Shown: piece after piece, positions 41,818-50,099 of the stretch | Numbering within the stretch: the first letter of the stretch is position 1 | Layout: every line of letters starts with the position of its first letter | NCBI GenBank assembly: GCA_049669725.1 | Contig: JBATKU010000672.1 | Span: forward strand, 11,518 to 75,517 | DNA from: JAFDCJ01 sp049669725 | GTDB lineage: Bacteria > Desulfobacterota > Desulfobacteria > Desulfobacterales > JAFDCJ01 | Length of the DNA stretch: 64,000 nucleotides | Reading direction: 5' to 3' | The notes under the pieces: generated by a model | What the model was told of the DNA's origin: nothing | What the model saw: the letters and a program-made list of their open reading frames with translations, nothing else | The model's database searches: none | Made by a program: the position numbers and the translations under genes

Positions 41818-42672
41818 ATGAAAATTCGGATAATTAAAGTTCCCTATGATTGCGGATACAAAAAACAGCGGCAGGGTTTAGGGCCTGATCAGTTTCTTCA
41901 ACATAATCTTGACCGCATGCTTGAAGCCGACGGTCATCAGGTGGAGATTTCTCAAATCGAATCCCAGTCAAATTTCACCATCGAAGTTATGACCGCCTTC
42001 GAGCTCAACCGCCTGCTGGCCGATGAGGTCCGCCGCGGCATTGAAGAGGGTTTTTTCCCCGTGGTCCTGTCAGGCAACTGCAACAGCTGCCTGGGAACCA
42101 TCGCCGGGATCAGCCCTGACCACCTGGGGGTGGTCTGGTTCGATGCCCATGGTGAATTCAACACCCCCGATACGACCCTCAGCGGTTTTCTGGACGGAAT
42201 GCCCATTGCCATGGCTACCGGTCGCTGCTGGAAATCAGTGGCCAAGACCATACCGGGATTTAGTCCATTGGCTGAAAAAAATTTAGTACTGGTCGGCGCC
42301 CGCGACCTGGATGCAGAGGAACAGCGACAATTGGAGCAGAGTGAGATAAACCTGATCCGGACGGTAGACGGAAGGGAAACTGAAATTTTCAGGGGCCTAG
42401 AAGCAGCATTGGTCCAGCTTCAAAGCCGGGTAGCCGGAATTTATTTGCATATCGACATGGATGCCTTTGAAGTCGGCGAGGGAGCCGCCAATCATTACGG
42501 GGCCAGCGGGGGAATATCGCCGGAATTTATGATCAAGGCCATTGGGGTAGTCAAAGACTACATCCCAGTGCGGGGATGCGCCATCGCTTCCTACGATCCG
42601 GCATTCGATAGTGACAGCAGGTTCTTGGAGGCAGGGCTTCAGAGTATCAGGCAGATTGTAAACCCTAATTGA
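41818..42672 (+). CDS. Arginase/agmatinase-superfamily protein with altered metal site
   Basis: A 284-residue ureohydrolase-fold protein. The three metal motifs are recognisable but altered: GGDHS reads Gly86-Asn87-Cys88-Asn89-Ser90, so the metal-ligand His is Asn; DAHxD reads Asp109-Ala-His111-Gly-Glu113, so the second Asp is Glu; DxD (Asp213-Met-Asp215 in HIDMDAFE) is intact. Four of six canonical ligands remain. It is therefore unlikely to be a standard binuclear Mn arginase; it may use one metal, another metal or another substrate. Starts 31 nt after the transporter stop and ends at a convergent, frameshifted small gene. Confidence 0.85.
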   Translation: MKIRIIKVPYDCGYKKQRQGLGPDQFLQHNLDRMLEADGHQVEISQIESQSNFTIEVMTAFELNRLLADEVRRGIEEGFFPVVLSGNCNSCLGTIAGISPDHLGVVWFDAHGEFNTPDTTLSGFLDGMPIAMATGRCWKSVAKTIPGFSPLAEKNLVLVGARDLDAEEQRQLEQSEINLIRTVDGRETEIFRGLEAALVQLQSRVAGIYLHIDMDAFEVGEGAANHYGASGGISPEFMIKAIGVVKDYIPVRGCAIASYDPAFDSDSRFLEAGLQSIRQIVNPN

Positions 42673-42951
42673 GCCAATAACAAATAACTTCCAATCGGAC
42701 TCTCAGCGCACCATATTATAAAACCCCCTACCGATCCAGAATAAACCGAGGCAATCGAAAAAATAATCCAGCCAGGTGGCATCGCCCGTAAAAACTCACC
42801 CCCCGGAAACAAACCCGATACCGATAAGCACAACGCCTGATATGATATCGCCAAGGCCTTTTATAACCTCATTTTTAAACAGGGCTGCCAGATTGTGCTT
42901 TAGACGCCGATGAGCAGGATGACCATCTAATGCTTCAATATTAGATTTCAT
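42639..42951 (-). pseudogene. Frameshifted small two-helix membrane protein
   Basis: From ATG 42951 the frame encodes MKSNIEALDGHPAHRRLKHN, LAALFKNEVIKGLGDIISGV and VLIGIGFVSGG, then TGA at 42796-42798. At a run of six C (plus strand 42799-42804) a shift allows the reading EFLRAMPPGWIIFSIASVYS, GSVGGFIIWCAES to continue, giving a second membrane helix. The join at SGG/EFL is smooth, so this is probably a broken gene or a sequencing slip in the homopolymer. The tail overlaps the end of the convergent arginase-like gene. Confidence 0.5.
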
Positions 42952-42990
42952 CCTTGGCAGGAATTACTTTAGAATTTTGAGATAGCTTCG

Positions 42991-44409
42991 TTACATCTGC
43001 CTGAGAGTACGCAGGTGGGTTAGAAGAACTGCGACGGGGTCCTGATTGCTCACAGGCAGCAAACTGACAGTTTGATCGGTGGCAATACGCGGTAAACGAG
43101 GTTTGTGGATGGTAAGGCCGGGATTAGTTTTTTGCAAGAAATCGCAAAGAATTTCACCGGCCATTTTCGCTGCAGCATACTCACCCATATCAGGGGGAAG
43201 TTCTTCTATCGCTGAAGATGACGGATAGAATATCTTTTGCAAACCGGTTGACCCAGCGGCCAGTGCCTGAAAAGTCCGGAGGAACCCTGTGACATAATAC
43301 TCAATAAAGCCGCCAAAGCGCTGCAGTGAAAATTTACCTTTGGCCGCTCCAAATATAAAGGGTGTGGCAAAGTAATATAAATACAAAGGGTTCGGATGAT
43401 TTGCGATCATATGCGACAGTTCTTGCGGTGGCTCCAGCACATCCAACGGCAGGCATGTTGCTTTCGCTCCGTGAGAAACTAGGTCTTCTACAATCTGTCC
43501 GGCATCCTTTTCACCATGATAGTAGGTAATAATGACCTCGGCGCCTCCGGCGGCCAGGAGTTTGGCACTGACTTCCCCCAAACCGCGAGAACCCCCGACA
43601 ATCAGCGCCCGTTGTTCTGAAAATTCTCCTGATTCAACTTTCTGACAGAATTCTGTGAAAGCAGGTTGTTTTTGAGGTTGTGGTCGATAAAAGGCTTTGA
43701 TCTGTCCTTTCATCCCGGGTCCTTCAACATCCATTCGGATCAGGGCCAGGCGTTTATTGCAATCCGTTACCTGATAACTCATACTAGGGGCTCCGCTATC
43801 GGCTGCATCAAATGTCAGATTGAGTTCCGAAAAAATGGAGTGGTAGCCGGGGCATTCCATGCCGACCAGTCGAGTGGTAGCCAGCAAAATGGCAAGCTGC
43901 ATGGGAGGTAACCCCCGCACGAGGTTGGGAAAAAGCCGTCCAGCGGATTCTTTATCAAAATACAAAGGGAGGTTGCCCGAAGCCGCTGCCACCTCGTCTA
44001 TGGAGCGCTCCCTGCATTTTTCCGGTTCTTGAGATGCCGCCGGCAGAGTGTCTGTCTGCTTTTGCCCTGAGGGGCTCAAGGCTATTTGAAACCAGGCGGC
44101 GGGCGTTTGGTCGGCCTCCAGTATTATTTCAACCAGGTGTTCATCTGGGGTGCTATAAATGCAATTTGCCATCTGCCCTAACCCTAAACCGGCCTGAAAA
44201 TTCGCTTTGACAGTCACCAGCCCCAGAGGTTGCGTCCGGGTTTTTACATAATTGTCCGCGCTCCATAACAAGGCATGCAGGCCGTGAACGATCTGCCGCC
44301 CAAACAGGAGGCGCCGGGCAATGGCGGGGTCCGTGTGCAAAGGATTATCGTCGCCGGAGAGTCTTGCAAAAGCGAGCTGATCGTCAGATGTAAATACGCG
44401 CTGTGGCAT
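42991..44409 (-). CDS. MaoC-type dehydratase/SDR ketoreductase fusion
   Basis: A 472-residue fusion. The N-terminus is a MaoC/R-hydratase hotdog with LSGDDNPLHTDPAIA (catalytic Asp20 or 21 and His25) and GRQIVHGLHAL. A second hotdog-like half lies near 160-240 (CPGYHSIFSELNLTF). The C-terminus is an SDR: VGGSRGLGE at 271-279, SSS and EYAAAK, with the Tyr-x-x-x-Lys pair intact. It would dehydrate a 3-hydroxyacyl thioester and reduce or oxidise a keto group on the same chain. It is the last of a four-gene minus-strand cassette with ACP and FkbH-like proteins, which points to carrier-protein-bound substrates. CoA thioesters are an alternative. Confidence 0.82.
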   Translation of the reverse strand: MPQRVFTSDDQLAFARLSGDDNPLHTDPAIARRLLFGRQIVHGLHALLWSADNYVKTRTQPLGLVTVKANFQAGLGLGQMANCIYSTPDEHLVEIILEADQTPAAWFQIALSPSGQKQTDTLPAASQEPEKCRERSIDEVAAASGNLPLYFDKESAGRLFPNLVRGLPPMQLAILLATTRLVGMECPGYHSIFSELNLTFDAADSGAPSMSYQVTDCNKRLALIRMDVEGPGMKGQIKAFYRPQPQKQPAFTEFCQKVESGEFSEQRALIVGGSRGLGEVSAKLLAAGGAEVIITYYHGEKDAGQIVEDLVSHGAKATCLPLDVLEPPQELSHMIANHPNPLYLYYFATPFIFGAAKGKFSLQRFGGFIEYYVTGFLRTFQALAAGSTGLQKIFYPSSSAIEELPPDMGEYAAAKMAGEILCDFLQKTNPGLTIHKPRLPRIATDQTVSLLPVSNQDPVAVLLTHLRTLRQM

Positions 44410-44461
44410 TGTTTGTTAGTATCTTAATTGTTATTTTTTCTGCCTTCTGTGGCTGAACTAT

Positions 44462-44565
44462 TTATTACGAAAGCACGAGAAAGAAAATATCGTGCTTTCT
44501 CCGCCGGCGGATGTTTTCGTGATTATTGATCTTTTATGGTTCTCCGCCTTCGGCGGATCCGGATT
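44462..44565. repeat. Hairpin-rich element in the acyl cassette
   Basis: GAAAGCACGA and TCGTGCTTTC (about 44469-44499) form a perfect 10-bp stem. TCCGCCGGCGGA and TCCGCCTTCGGCGGA follow as two further palindromes. It lies between the FkbH-like and MaoC-SDR genes on the minus strand and may separate their expression. Confidence 0.6.
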
Positions 44566-44570
44566 AGGCA

Positions 44571-46253
44571 CTATTGAACAAGTTCAATCGCCTTGGGGAT
44601 CGCAAATGGCATCTTTGAATCATGAATAAAACGATCTCCCTGCTGCTGAAATCGGGGAGCTAAGCTTTGAAAAAAATCCAAACACGGCTTATTTTTGGAT
44701 GTTCGAATATAGCGGGCGGACACATCTTTTACCCCCGATTCCCGCACATGATTTATTGCGATGGCAAGCATGGCTTCTTCTATTTTTCGTCCCATCACCC
44801 GACAGCTCAAAATAAAATCCACAATTTGAGCGTTCTGGTCCTGAATTTCCAGGCTGACGATACCGGTTAAACCGGCATCACCAAATTTATCAGAAACTCG
44901 CAAGGTCCAAAGCATGTGGTTTTTGGCTTCGGCCCAGGCCATGAGTTCTGCCTCCGACATACGTCGGGTTGATAGGTTCATTTGATTGGTTTTGTTCAGC
45001 AGTTGCGCCGCTCTTTGCAGATTTGCAGGATGAAGTTCTTCAACCCGGACGCGAATACATAGGCGGGTTAACCATTCCTCCAGTGAACCGACTGTTTTTT
45101 TCATTGCCTGGCGTTTGTTTTCTGAAAGATACAGGGTGGTTCTGACAAGATCTTCCTGGCTCAGCGAGGGCATCTCAAAACACCGTAAGCTGAGAAGGGC
45201 CGACGGATAAAACAGCGGATCTTTCGGCCAATCAGGTACAAGCAATTCAGGCAGACTCTCGTTAATCCTCGCCCGTTCAGCGCGATTATCGTCTATGAAC
45301 ACGGCAGACTGGGGCCCAAGATTCAATTCGGCCATCAGGTCAACGACATTTTGGGCTTTATCCTGCCAATTAATTCGCCATCCCGCAAAATCTTCCAGCT
45401 TGAGCACCATTTCAGGATTTTTTCTGATCGCTTCCAACGCGATCGGCTCCTCATTTTTACTCGCTATTGCCAGAAGAATTCCTCGGTTCTTCATAGATTT
45501 CAGTGCTTGTTGAAAGTCTACGTAGGCTTCCCCGAGGTGATGATGCCCTCCCAATACAAGATTCTCCCAGCCGACATCGCCGACAATGCCTCCCCATAAG
45601 GTATCATCCAGATCGAGGATGATGAGTTTGCGGGCAAACCCGAGCAAACCGCTGAACGCCGCTTTGACATCCCGGACGGCAGCCTTGAAGACCTCATTGC
45701 CAAATACGATTTTGCCCAGATACCATAGTTTAGGACTGAAAGCGTGGTTCCCTGTCTGCTCAATCCATTTGTGCGTATTGAGAACATAGATATTGGACGC
45801 CTTTTCCAGATTTTCGGCCAGCCGCAAATTCATCCGCATAAGGGTGTTCGTCAGGCCGATCTCGGTCTTCATGTCAAGCACTCCGAAGACGCTTCGATAT
45901 GAGGGAAGCACCCAGGATGGCACGAATGCGTACTTCACCCATTCACTCATGGCTACCAACAAAGAGGAATATTCATCGACCTGTTGCAGCACCTTCGGCA
46001 GCCGAACCTGCTCATACCTGAGGAGGGCATTAAAATCAGGGATAACGGCCTGGGGTTGGGTCCAGATCACGGCGACGTCCGGCGTATTTTGCCAGCACGG
46101 TGCGTCTTGGTGTAACAAGGTTGATACAGGCTGTCCAATCGGGGCGGTAATCGCATGAATGTGGGGAAATTCCGCATCATTGGCGAGGTAACCGGAGAAA
46201 TTTTGCAGATTAAAATCTGAGACAAGTACGCAGGTATGTTGTTGCTTATCCAT
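44571..46253 (-). CDS. FkbH-like HAD-IIIC phosphatase/acyltransferase
   Basis: A 560-residue FkbH-like protein. These load a glyceryl unit from 1,3-bisphosphoglycerate onto an acyl carrier protein, with loss of phosphate. The N-terminal region is SGNH-like; the HAD domain carries ILDLDDTLWGG (nucleophile Asp214, Asp216, Thr218), ASKNEE and FIDDNRAERARI; the C-terminal part is a GNAT-like fold with LRVSDKFGDAGLTGIVSLEI. It overlaps the ACP gene by 8 nt, so ACP and FkbH are made together. In polyketide pathways FkbH feeds methoxymalonyl-ACP or tetronate units; here no polyketide synthase is near. Confidence 0.88.
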   Translation of the reverse strand: MDKQQHTCVLVSDFNLQNFSGYLANDAEFPHIHAITAPIGQPVSTLLHQDAPCWQNTPDVAVIWTQPQAVIPDFNALLRYEQVRLPKVLQQVDEYSSLLVAMSEWVKYAFVPSWVLPSYRSVFGVLDMKTEIGLTNTLMRMNLRLAENLEKASNIYVLNTHKWIEQTGNHAFSPKLWYLGKIVFGNEVFKAAVRDVKAAFSGLLGFARKLIILDLDDTLWGGIVGDVGWENLVLGGHHHLGEAYVDFQQALKSMKNRGILLAIASKNEEPIALEAIRKNPEMVLKLEDFAGWRINWQDKAQNVVDLMAELNLGPQSAVFIDDNRAERARINESLPELLVPDWPKDPLFYPSALLSLRCFEMPSLSQEDLVRTTLYLSENKRQAMKKTVGSLEEWLTRLCIRVRVEELHPANLQRAAQLLNKTNQMNLSTRRMSEAELMAWAEAKNHMLWTLRVSDKFGDAGLTGIVSLEIQDQNAQIVDFILSCRVMGRKIEEAMLAIAINHVRESGVKDVSARYIRTSKNKPCLDFFQSLAPRFQQQGDRFIHDSKMPFAIPKAIELVQ

Positions 46254-46611
46254 CGCGTTTTTCGTTTAGCAGCCGTTGGAGGTATTCTGCAAGGGTACCG
46301 AGGGTGCTGAAGACCGCTTTAACCTGGGACATGGTGCGGTCATCGGTTAACAGGATGGGCCTGCCAAGCTCTTCGGCTGTCTTTTGTTCTGTCAGGACAA
46401 TTAAATTAATCAATCCGGCTGAATCTAATCTTCCGGAATCACCTGTTAAAGGTGCCGCCAGGTTTTTCTCCAGGTGTTCTTCGGCCGGCCGAAGCTCGTT
46501 TAGTTCGTCAATGACGTTAAACAGCATTCGGGTAATTTCTTCGCGCTTTGCCAAATGTCTTCTCCGAAATTCAGAAGAGTTAATAAAAAGCGAGATCTCC
46601 GTCTCCGCCAT
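46246..46611 (-). CDS. Acyl carrier protein-like protein
   Basis: A 121-residue helical protein with a phosphopantetheine site at Ser64 in GDSGRLDSAGLINLIVLTEQ. The motif is DSA rather than the common DSL, but the following hydrophobic helix II pattern fits an ACP. It is longer than FabAE-type ACP (about 80 residues), with an N-terminal helical extension. It overlaps the upstream GNAT gene by 32 nt and the downstream FkbH-like gene by 8 nt, consistent with stoichiometric expression. Confidence 0.75.
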   Translation of the reverse strand: MAETEISLFINSSEFRRRHLAKREEITRMLFNVIDELNELRPAEEHLEKNLAAPLTGDSGRLDSAGLINLIVLTEQKTAEELGRPILLTDDRTMSQVKAVFSTLGTLAEYLQRLLNEKRDG

Positions 46612-47686
46612 GTAAGCGATAGTTTGTCAAGGACACATCTGCCGATGCTTTTGATAAAGAAAATCCCCTTGAAATCCCTTTGGCAGACCAATAGGGACAG
46701 CCAAGCTCCGGAAAACTTGCCACTAACTGCTGATCATAGAGGCTAAGAGCACTCACATCCATCGCCAGCGCTTGATAGGCCACGGCGGCGGCAATGGACA
46801 GGGTATGTTGGCTCTCAAAATAAGCATACAAAAGGCTCATGCGATCATCGCGCACTTTCAGCATGAAAAATCCTACCATTTGGTTATCCTGCGCAAACAC
46901 CTTGACACCAAGATAGAAAAATCTGTTGGCGCGTGACGAAAAATAGTATCTTTTGCCGGAAGAATCCTTTAACGGTGCCGATAATATCCAGGGGTACGTC
47001 ATGATCCAATTAAAATCGGCCTTTTCTTTTCGGGTCAAATCAAACTGGTAATGTCGTTGGATAAATTGGCCTGTCTCCTCATCTATGGAAGAAATATACT
47101 CAAAGGTTAGACCCTGACAGATATCGTTGCGCCGCTTCCAGAAAAAATTTCTGAGATTCACGATTTCATCCATCATGTCATCGAAGATTTTAAACACTAC
47201 CTGGAATATTTTCAACGCTGGGCGTTTCCGAAGGATGGCGCCGGTCACATTCAGCCGAAACTTGATATCCAGTCCTTTCAAGGTTTGTAAGGCCATAAAC
47301 TTTTGAGATGCATCAAGCACCTTCCTGGCTTCCTTTGAGCCTCCCGAAACGCCAAGCTTTTGCTGATAGGCGTTTAGGGCTTTAAAAAGAAGAATGGCGC
47401 CAACTCCCATGGTAGCAGAGGATGGATCAACCCACCAGCTGGTCAACCAGCCAATTTTGTACACTGCATCGTTGACAAAGATTTTATCGGGAAGAATTCC
47501 AAGATAGCCGATCACCTGACTATCCTGATACGCAACCAACAAGACAGGATCATCATTATCTGCCCGGGGATTCTGAATGAATGATATCGCTCTGTGTTTT
47601 GTTATCGGCAGGGTTTTTGTATGCCAAAATTCCGCTGAAAACAGTGCTGTCTTTAAATCGGCGACAGTAAACGCTTTAATTTCCAT
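46580..47686 (-). CDS. GNAT-like acyltransferase, first gene of the acyl cassette
   Basis: A 368-residue protein with a GNAT fold near the N-terminus (VLLVAYQDSQVIGYLGILPD; SWWVDPSSATMGVGAILLFK, the acyl-donor loop) and a second, more divergent half (YLGVKVFAQDNQMVGFFMLK, VRDDRMSLLYAYFESQ). A FemX-like double fold is possible. In the cassette it is the obvious candidate to move an ACP-bound acyl group to an acceptor such as a sugar or polysaccharide. No glycosyltransferase is adjacent. The acceptor is unknown. Confidence 0.7.
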   Translation of the reverse strand: MEIKAFTVADLKTALFSAEFWHTKTLPITKHRAISFIQNPRADNDDPVLLVAYQDSQVIGYLGILPDKIFVNDAVYKIGWLTSWWVDPSSATMGVGAILLFKALNAYQQKLGVSGGSKEARKVLDASQKFMALQTLKGLDIKFRLNVTGAILRKRPALKIFQVVFKIFDDMMDEIVNLRNFFWKRRNDICQGLTFEYISSIDEETGQFIQRHYQFDLTRKEKADFNWIMTYPWILSAPLKDSSGKRYYFSSRANRFFYLGVKVFAQDNQMVGFFMLKVRDDRMSLLYAYFESQHTLSIAAAVAYQALAMDVSALSLYDQQLVASFPELGCPYWSAKGISRGFSLSKASADVSLTNYRLHGGDGDLAFY

Positions 47687-48087
47687 CGCGTCTCTTATGT
47701 CTTTTAAGTTTACCTGATAAATTAAGATATTAGCCCGTATTCATAAGTGCCGAGTATAGCGCAAAAGAATTGTGTGTCAACCTGGAACTCTATAGTTTGT
47801 CTTATTGAAGCACAAAAGAGGCAAGCAATATATTTTAGATTTCGACTTGATACCCATAACAATTCAGGATTGTGTATAGAGCACGAAACATAAAAATTTA
47901 GGCAAGCCAAAATTTGTTACCTTACCTTATGCATTATGTATTCAGGATCCTCGAGCACGTAAGTTGCACCGAGTATGGCTAAGTTGACCAACTCTTGAAA
48001 TACCAATTGATTCCCTGTTGTGTATCATGTATCCAGTATGAAATCACAGGTTACCTTTTTTCAAAACGATATGGTATAGTCCTGACG
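47687..48087. other. AT-rich gap, no gene
   Basis: Contains two related AT-rich word clusters (ATGCATTATGTATTCAGGAT near 47931 and GTATCATGTATCCAGTATGA near 48020) that resemble a degenerate word array. The open minus frame 47722-47910 (62 codons) has no ribosome-binding site and odd composition; not called. Confidence 0.4.
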
Positions 48088-48654
48088 ATGCTGCAACAAG
48101 ACTTACATATTCATACCACATTCTCGACAAGTGACAACTCGGTCGTACCCGAGCAAACTGTTTCCCTCGTCGCTGCTGTTAGGCATGCTATCATCGTTGG
48201 CATCAGCGACCATTTTGAATGTCTGGTGAACGGGAGTTTTGAAGGTTACGAAAAAGAAATTCGTCAAGTCGGATTGAAAGTTGGCGTCGAGGTGGACGGA
48301 CACCCTTGGGTCGATGATGCAACAAATTATGATGTCGACTATTATATTTTTCACTGCCGGGATCAGAATGCTGACTATTGCTCTATTGACAAATTGCTCA
48401 CGACCGGAAAGCCTGTCATTATTGCTCATCCCAACTCTTTGCACACAAACCTGAACCAGGTGCCCTCTGAATGCTTGATTGAAATCAATAACCGGTACAT
48501 CTGGCGTAGTGACTGGAAGCAGTACTATGGCCCATTCACAAATCAATTCAAGTTCGTCATCGGTTCGGACGCTCATCAGCCGAACTGGCTATCTCAAGCT
48601 GTCGCCCACTACGCTGCTGCGCAGCTTGGCATAGAGGAACATCTGGTTTTCTAA
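48088..48654 (+). CDS. PHP-domain phosphoesterase, short
   Basis: A 188-residue PHP-fold protein. Metal motifs: QQDLHIHTTFSTSDNS (His7, His9, Asp), ISDHFE, GVEVDGH, IAHPNS and IGSDAHQPN. This is the normal set of ligands for a trinuclear PHP phosphoesterase such as histidinol phosphatase or nucleotide hydrolases, but the length is below the usual 250 or so. ATG 48088 is chosen; the frame extends to 47995 with unlikely sequence. It lies in an AT-rich, probably transferred region. Confidence 0.78.
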   Translation: MLQQDLHIHTTFSTSDNSVVPEQTVSLVAAVRHAIIVGISDHFECLVNGSFEGYEKEIRQVGLKVGVEVDGHPWVDDATNYDVDYYIFHCRDQNADYCSIDKLLTTGKPVIIAHPNSLHTNLNQVPSECLIEINNRYIWRSDWKQYYGPFTNQFKFVIGSDAHQPNWLSQAVAHYAAAQLGIEEHLVF

Positions 48655-48949
48655 AATCGCCCGAATCAAAGCTTTCATAAGTAAAGATAGCCCGCTGATG
48701 CACTCATATGTTAATGGCTCTGCCTTTTTATTTGTATATCAACATCTATTCGCAACTGAGCCTCAATTACCGATATCTCTATAGTATCGGCAAAAAATCG
48801 GCACTCTCAAAAGCACTGATACTGTAAACGTCTATGCAGAATTGACCGCCCTTCAAAATCTGTGATATCAGATTACGATATCTGTAATTTTGCAAGGGTT
48901 GGGGTTACATCTTAACAAATGTTGCGAGAAAAGTCAGAGGTTCGATGAG

Positions 48950-49480
48950 ATGAAGTCTAAAATAGCTGAAACTCTGATAGCTTCACTCGGAACACTATTC
49001 TTCCTATTTTTGATAATTCCTTTCTTTTTGATCTGGATACCACGTAGAATCCTCTTATCGCCTGAACATATTTACCGTTTTGACATAGGTGTATATCAGT
49101 ATTTCGGTCTGGCTCCTATTGTTCTCGGTGTTGCAATATACATTTTGTGTTCTGGTAGTTTTGTATTTATTGGCAAAGGTACGCCAATACCTTTTACGCC
49201 AACTAAAGAGTTAATAGTGACTGGATTATACAGATTTGTTAGAAATCCATTGTACATTGCTGGCGTTCTTGTTTTGGCAGGAGAAACAATTCTATTTCAA
49301 TCTGTAGGCATATTTATTTATTGCTTGGTAATGTTTGGGGTTTTCAATGTCCATGTTCTCATGGAGGAAACGTTATTAGCAGAAAAATTTGGTGCGAGAT
49401 ACGAACAATATTGCAAGTCTGTTCCTCGCTGGATTCCAAGATTAAACCTCTATAGGAAAAAAGATATAGAGTCCAAATAA
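48950..49480 (+). CDS. Isoprenylcysteine-methyltransferase-like membrane protein
   Basis: A 176-residue protein with four to five membrane helices (LFFLFLIIPFFLIWIP; GLAPIVLGVAIYILCSGSFV; AGVLVLAGETILFQSVGIFI). The SAM-binding C-terminal region is typical of the ICMT/PEMT family: LYRFVRNPLYIAGVLVLAGE (the R-N-P-x-Y motif) and EETLLAEKFGARYEQYCKSV. These methylate lipids or small substrates; bacterial members rarely have proven substrates. It is short and AT-rich. ATG 48950 was chosen; the longer frame from 48890 adds unlikely residues. Confidence 0.82.
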   Translation: MKSKIAETLIASLGTLFFLFLIIPFFLIWIPRRILLSPEHIYRFDIGVYQYFGLAPIVLGVAIYILCSGSFVFIGKGTPIPFTPTKELIVTGLYRFVRNPLYIAGVLVLAGETILFQSVGIFIYCLVMFGVFNVHVLMEETLLAEKFGARYEQYCKSVPRWIPRLNLYRKKDIESK

Positions 49481-50099
49481 ATAAATCTGCGAAGTCTCCA
49501 ACTTATTTCAGGTGAGCCTAAATTACAGATATCCTGCTATGCTACCCCTGTTTCAAGTATTTTCCCTTATTCAACGACCAAATCATGCAATTTATCATAA
49601 ACTGAAGAATATTTGGTTTTTAACCAACTTTACACTTTTAAGATTTTTGCTATCCCCTGAGTAATCAACTTTTGCTAATTCTTTTTTTCTCCTAAGAGTG
49701 TCCCTATAAATCCAGGTTTTAATCTCTCCTTCCTGAAAACATTCGACTTTCATTACAAATTATTCTTAAGAGTTAATATAGAAATACCGATAAAGAATAT
49801 GGGCTTAAAATCTTTGAAAATATCCATTGTCCATTATTTCTTAATCAAAAATTATTCATATGGAAACCGAGCTAACCAGCGTAAGCCAAAATATTAAGCG
49901 TGTTCGGGAGTTGATCAACCAAGTTGCAGGACCATGCTTAAACACTGTGATAGTGTATTAACGGAGTGCCACTTATTCGCATATTATCATAAGCTTTTAG
50001 CCTTATACATCTCCGCCTTGGTCAAGAGGACGAGTCCCAGACTGAAAACAAAAAGGCTCAACAGATTTACCACTACTTATTGAAATACAGGTAATTATC
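49481..50099. other. AT-rich 619-bp gap, no gene
   Basis: TGAGCCTAAATTACAGATATCC at 49513-49534 repeats, with three mismatches, a stretch at 48757-48778, so direct repeats of about 22 bp bracket the ICMT-like gene. The rest has no gene or clear promoter that I can support. Confidence 0.4.

Noticed and set aside
47722..47910. Minus-strand 62-codon open frame
   Set aside because: AT-rich, no ribosome-binding site, composition unlike neighbouring proteins; probably chance.
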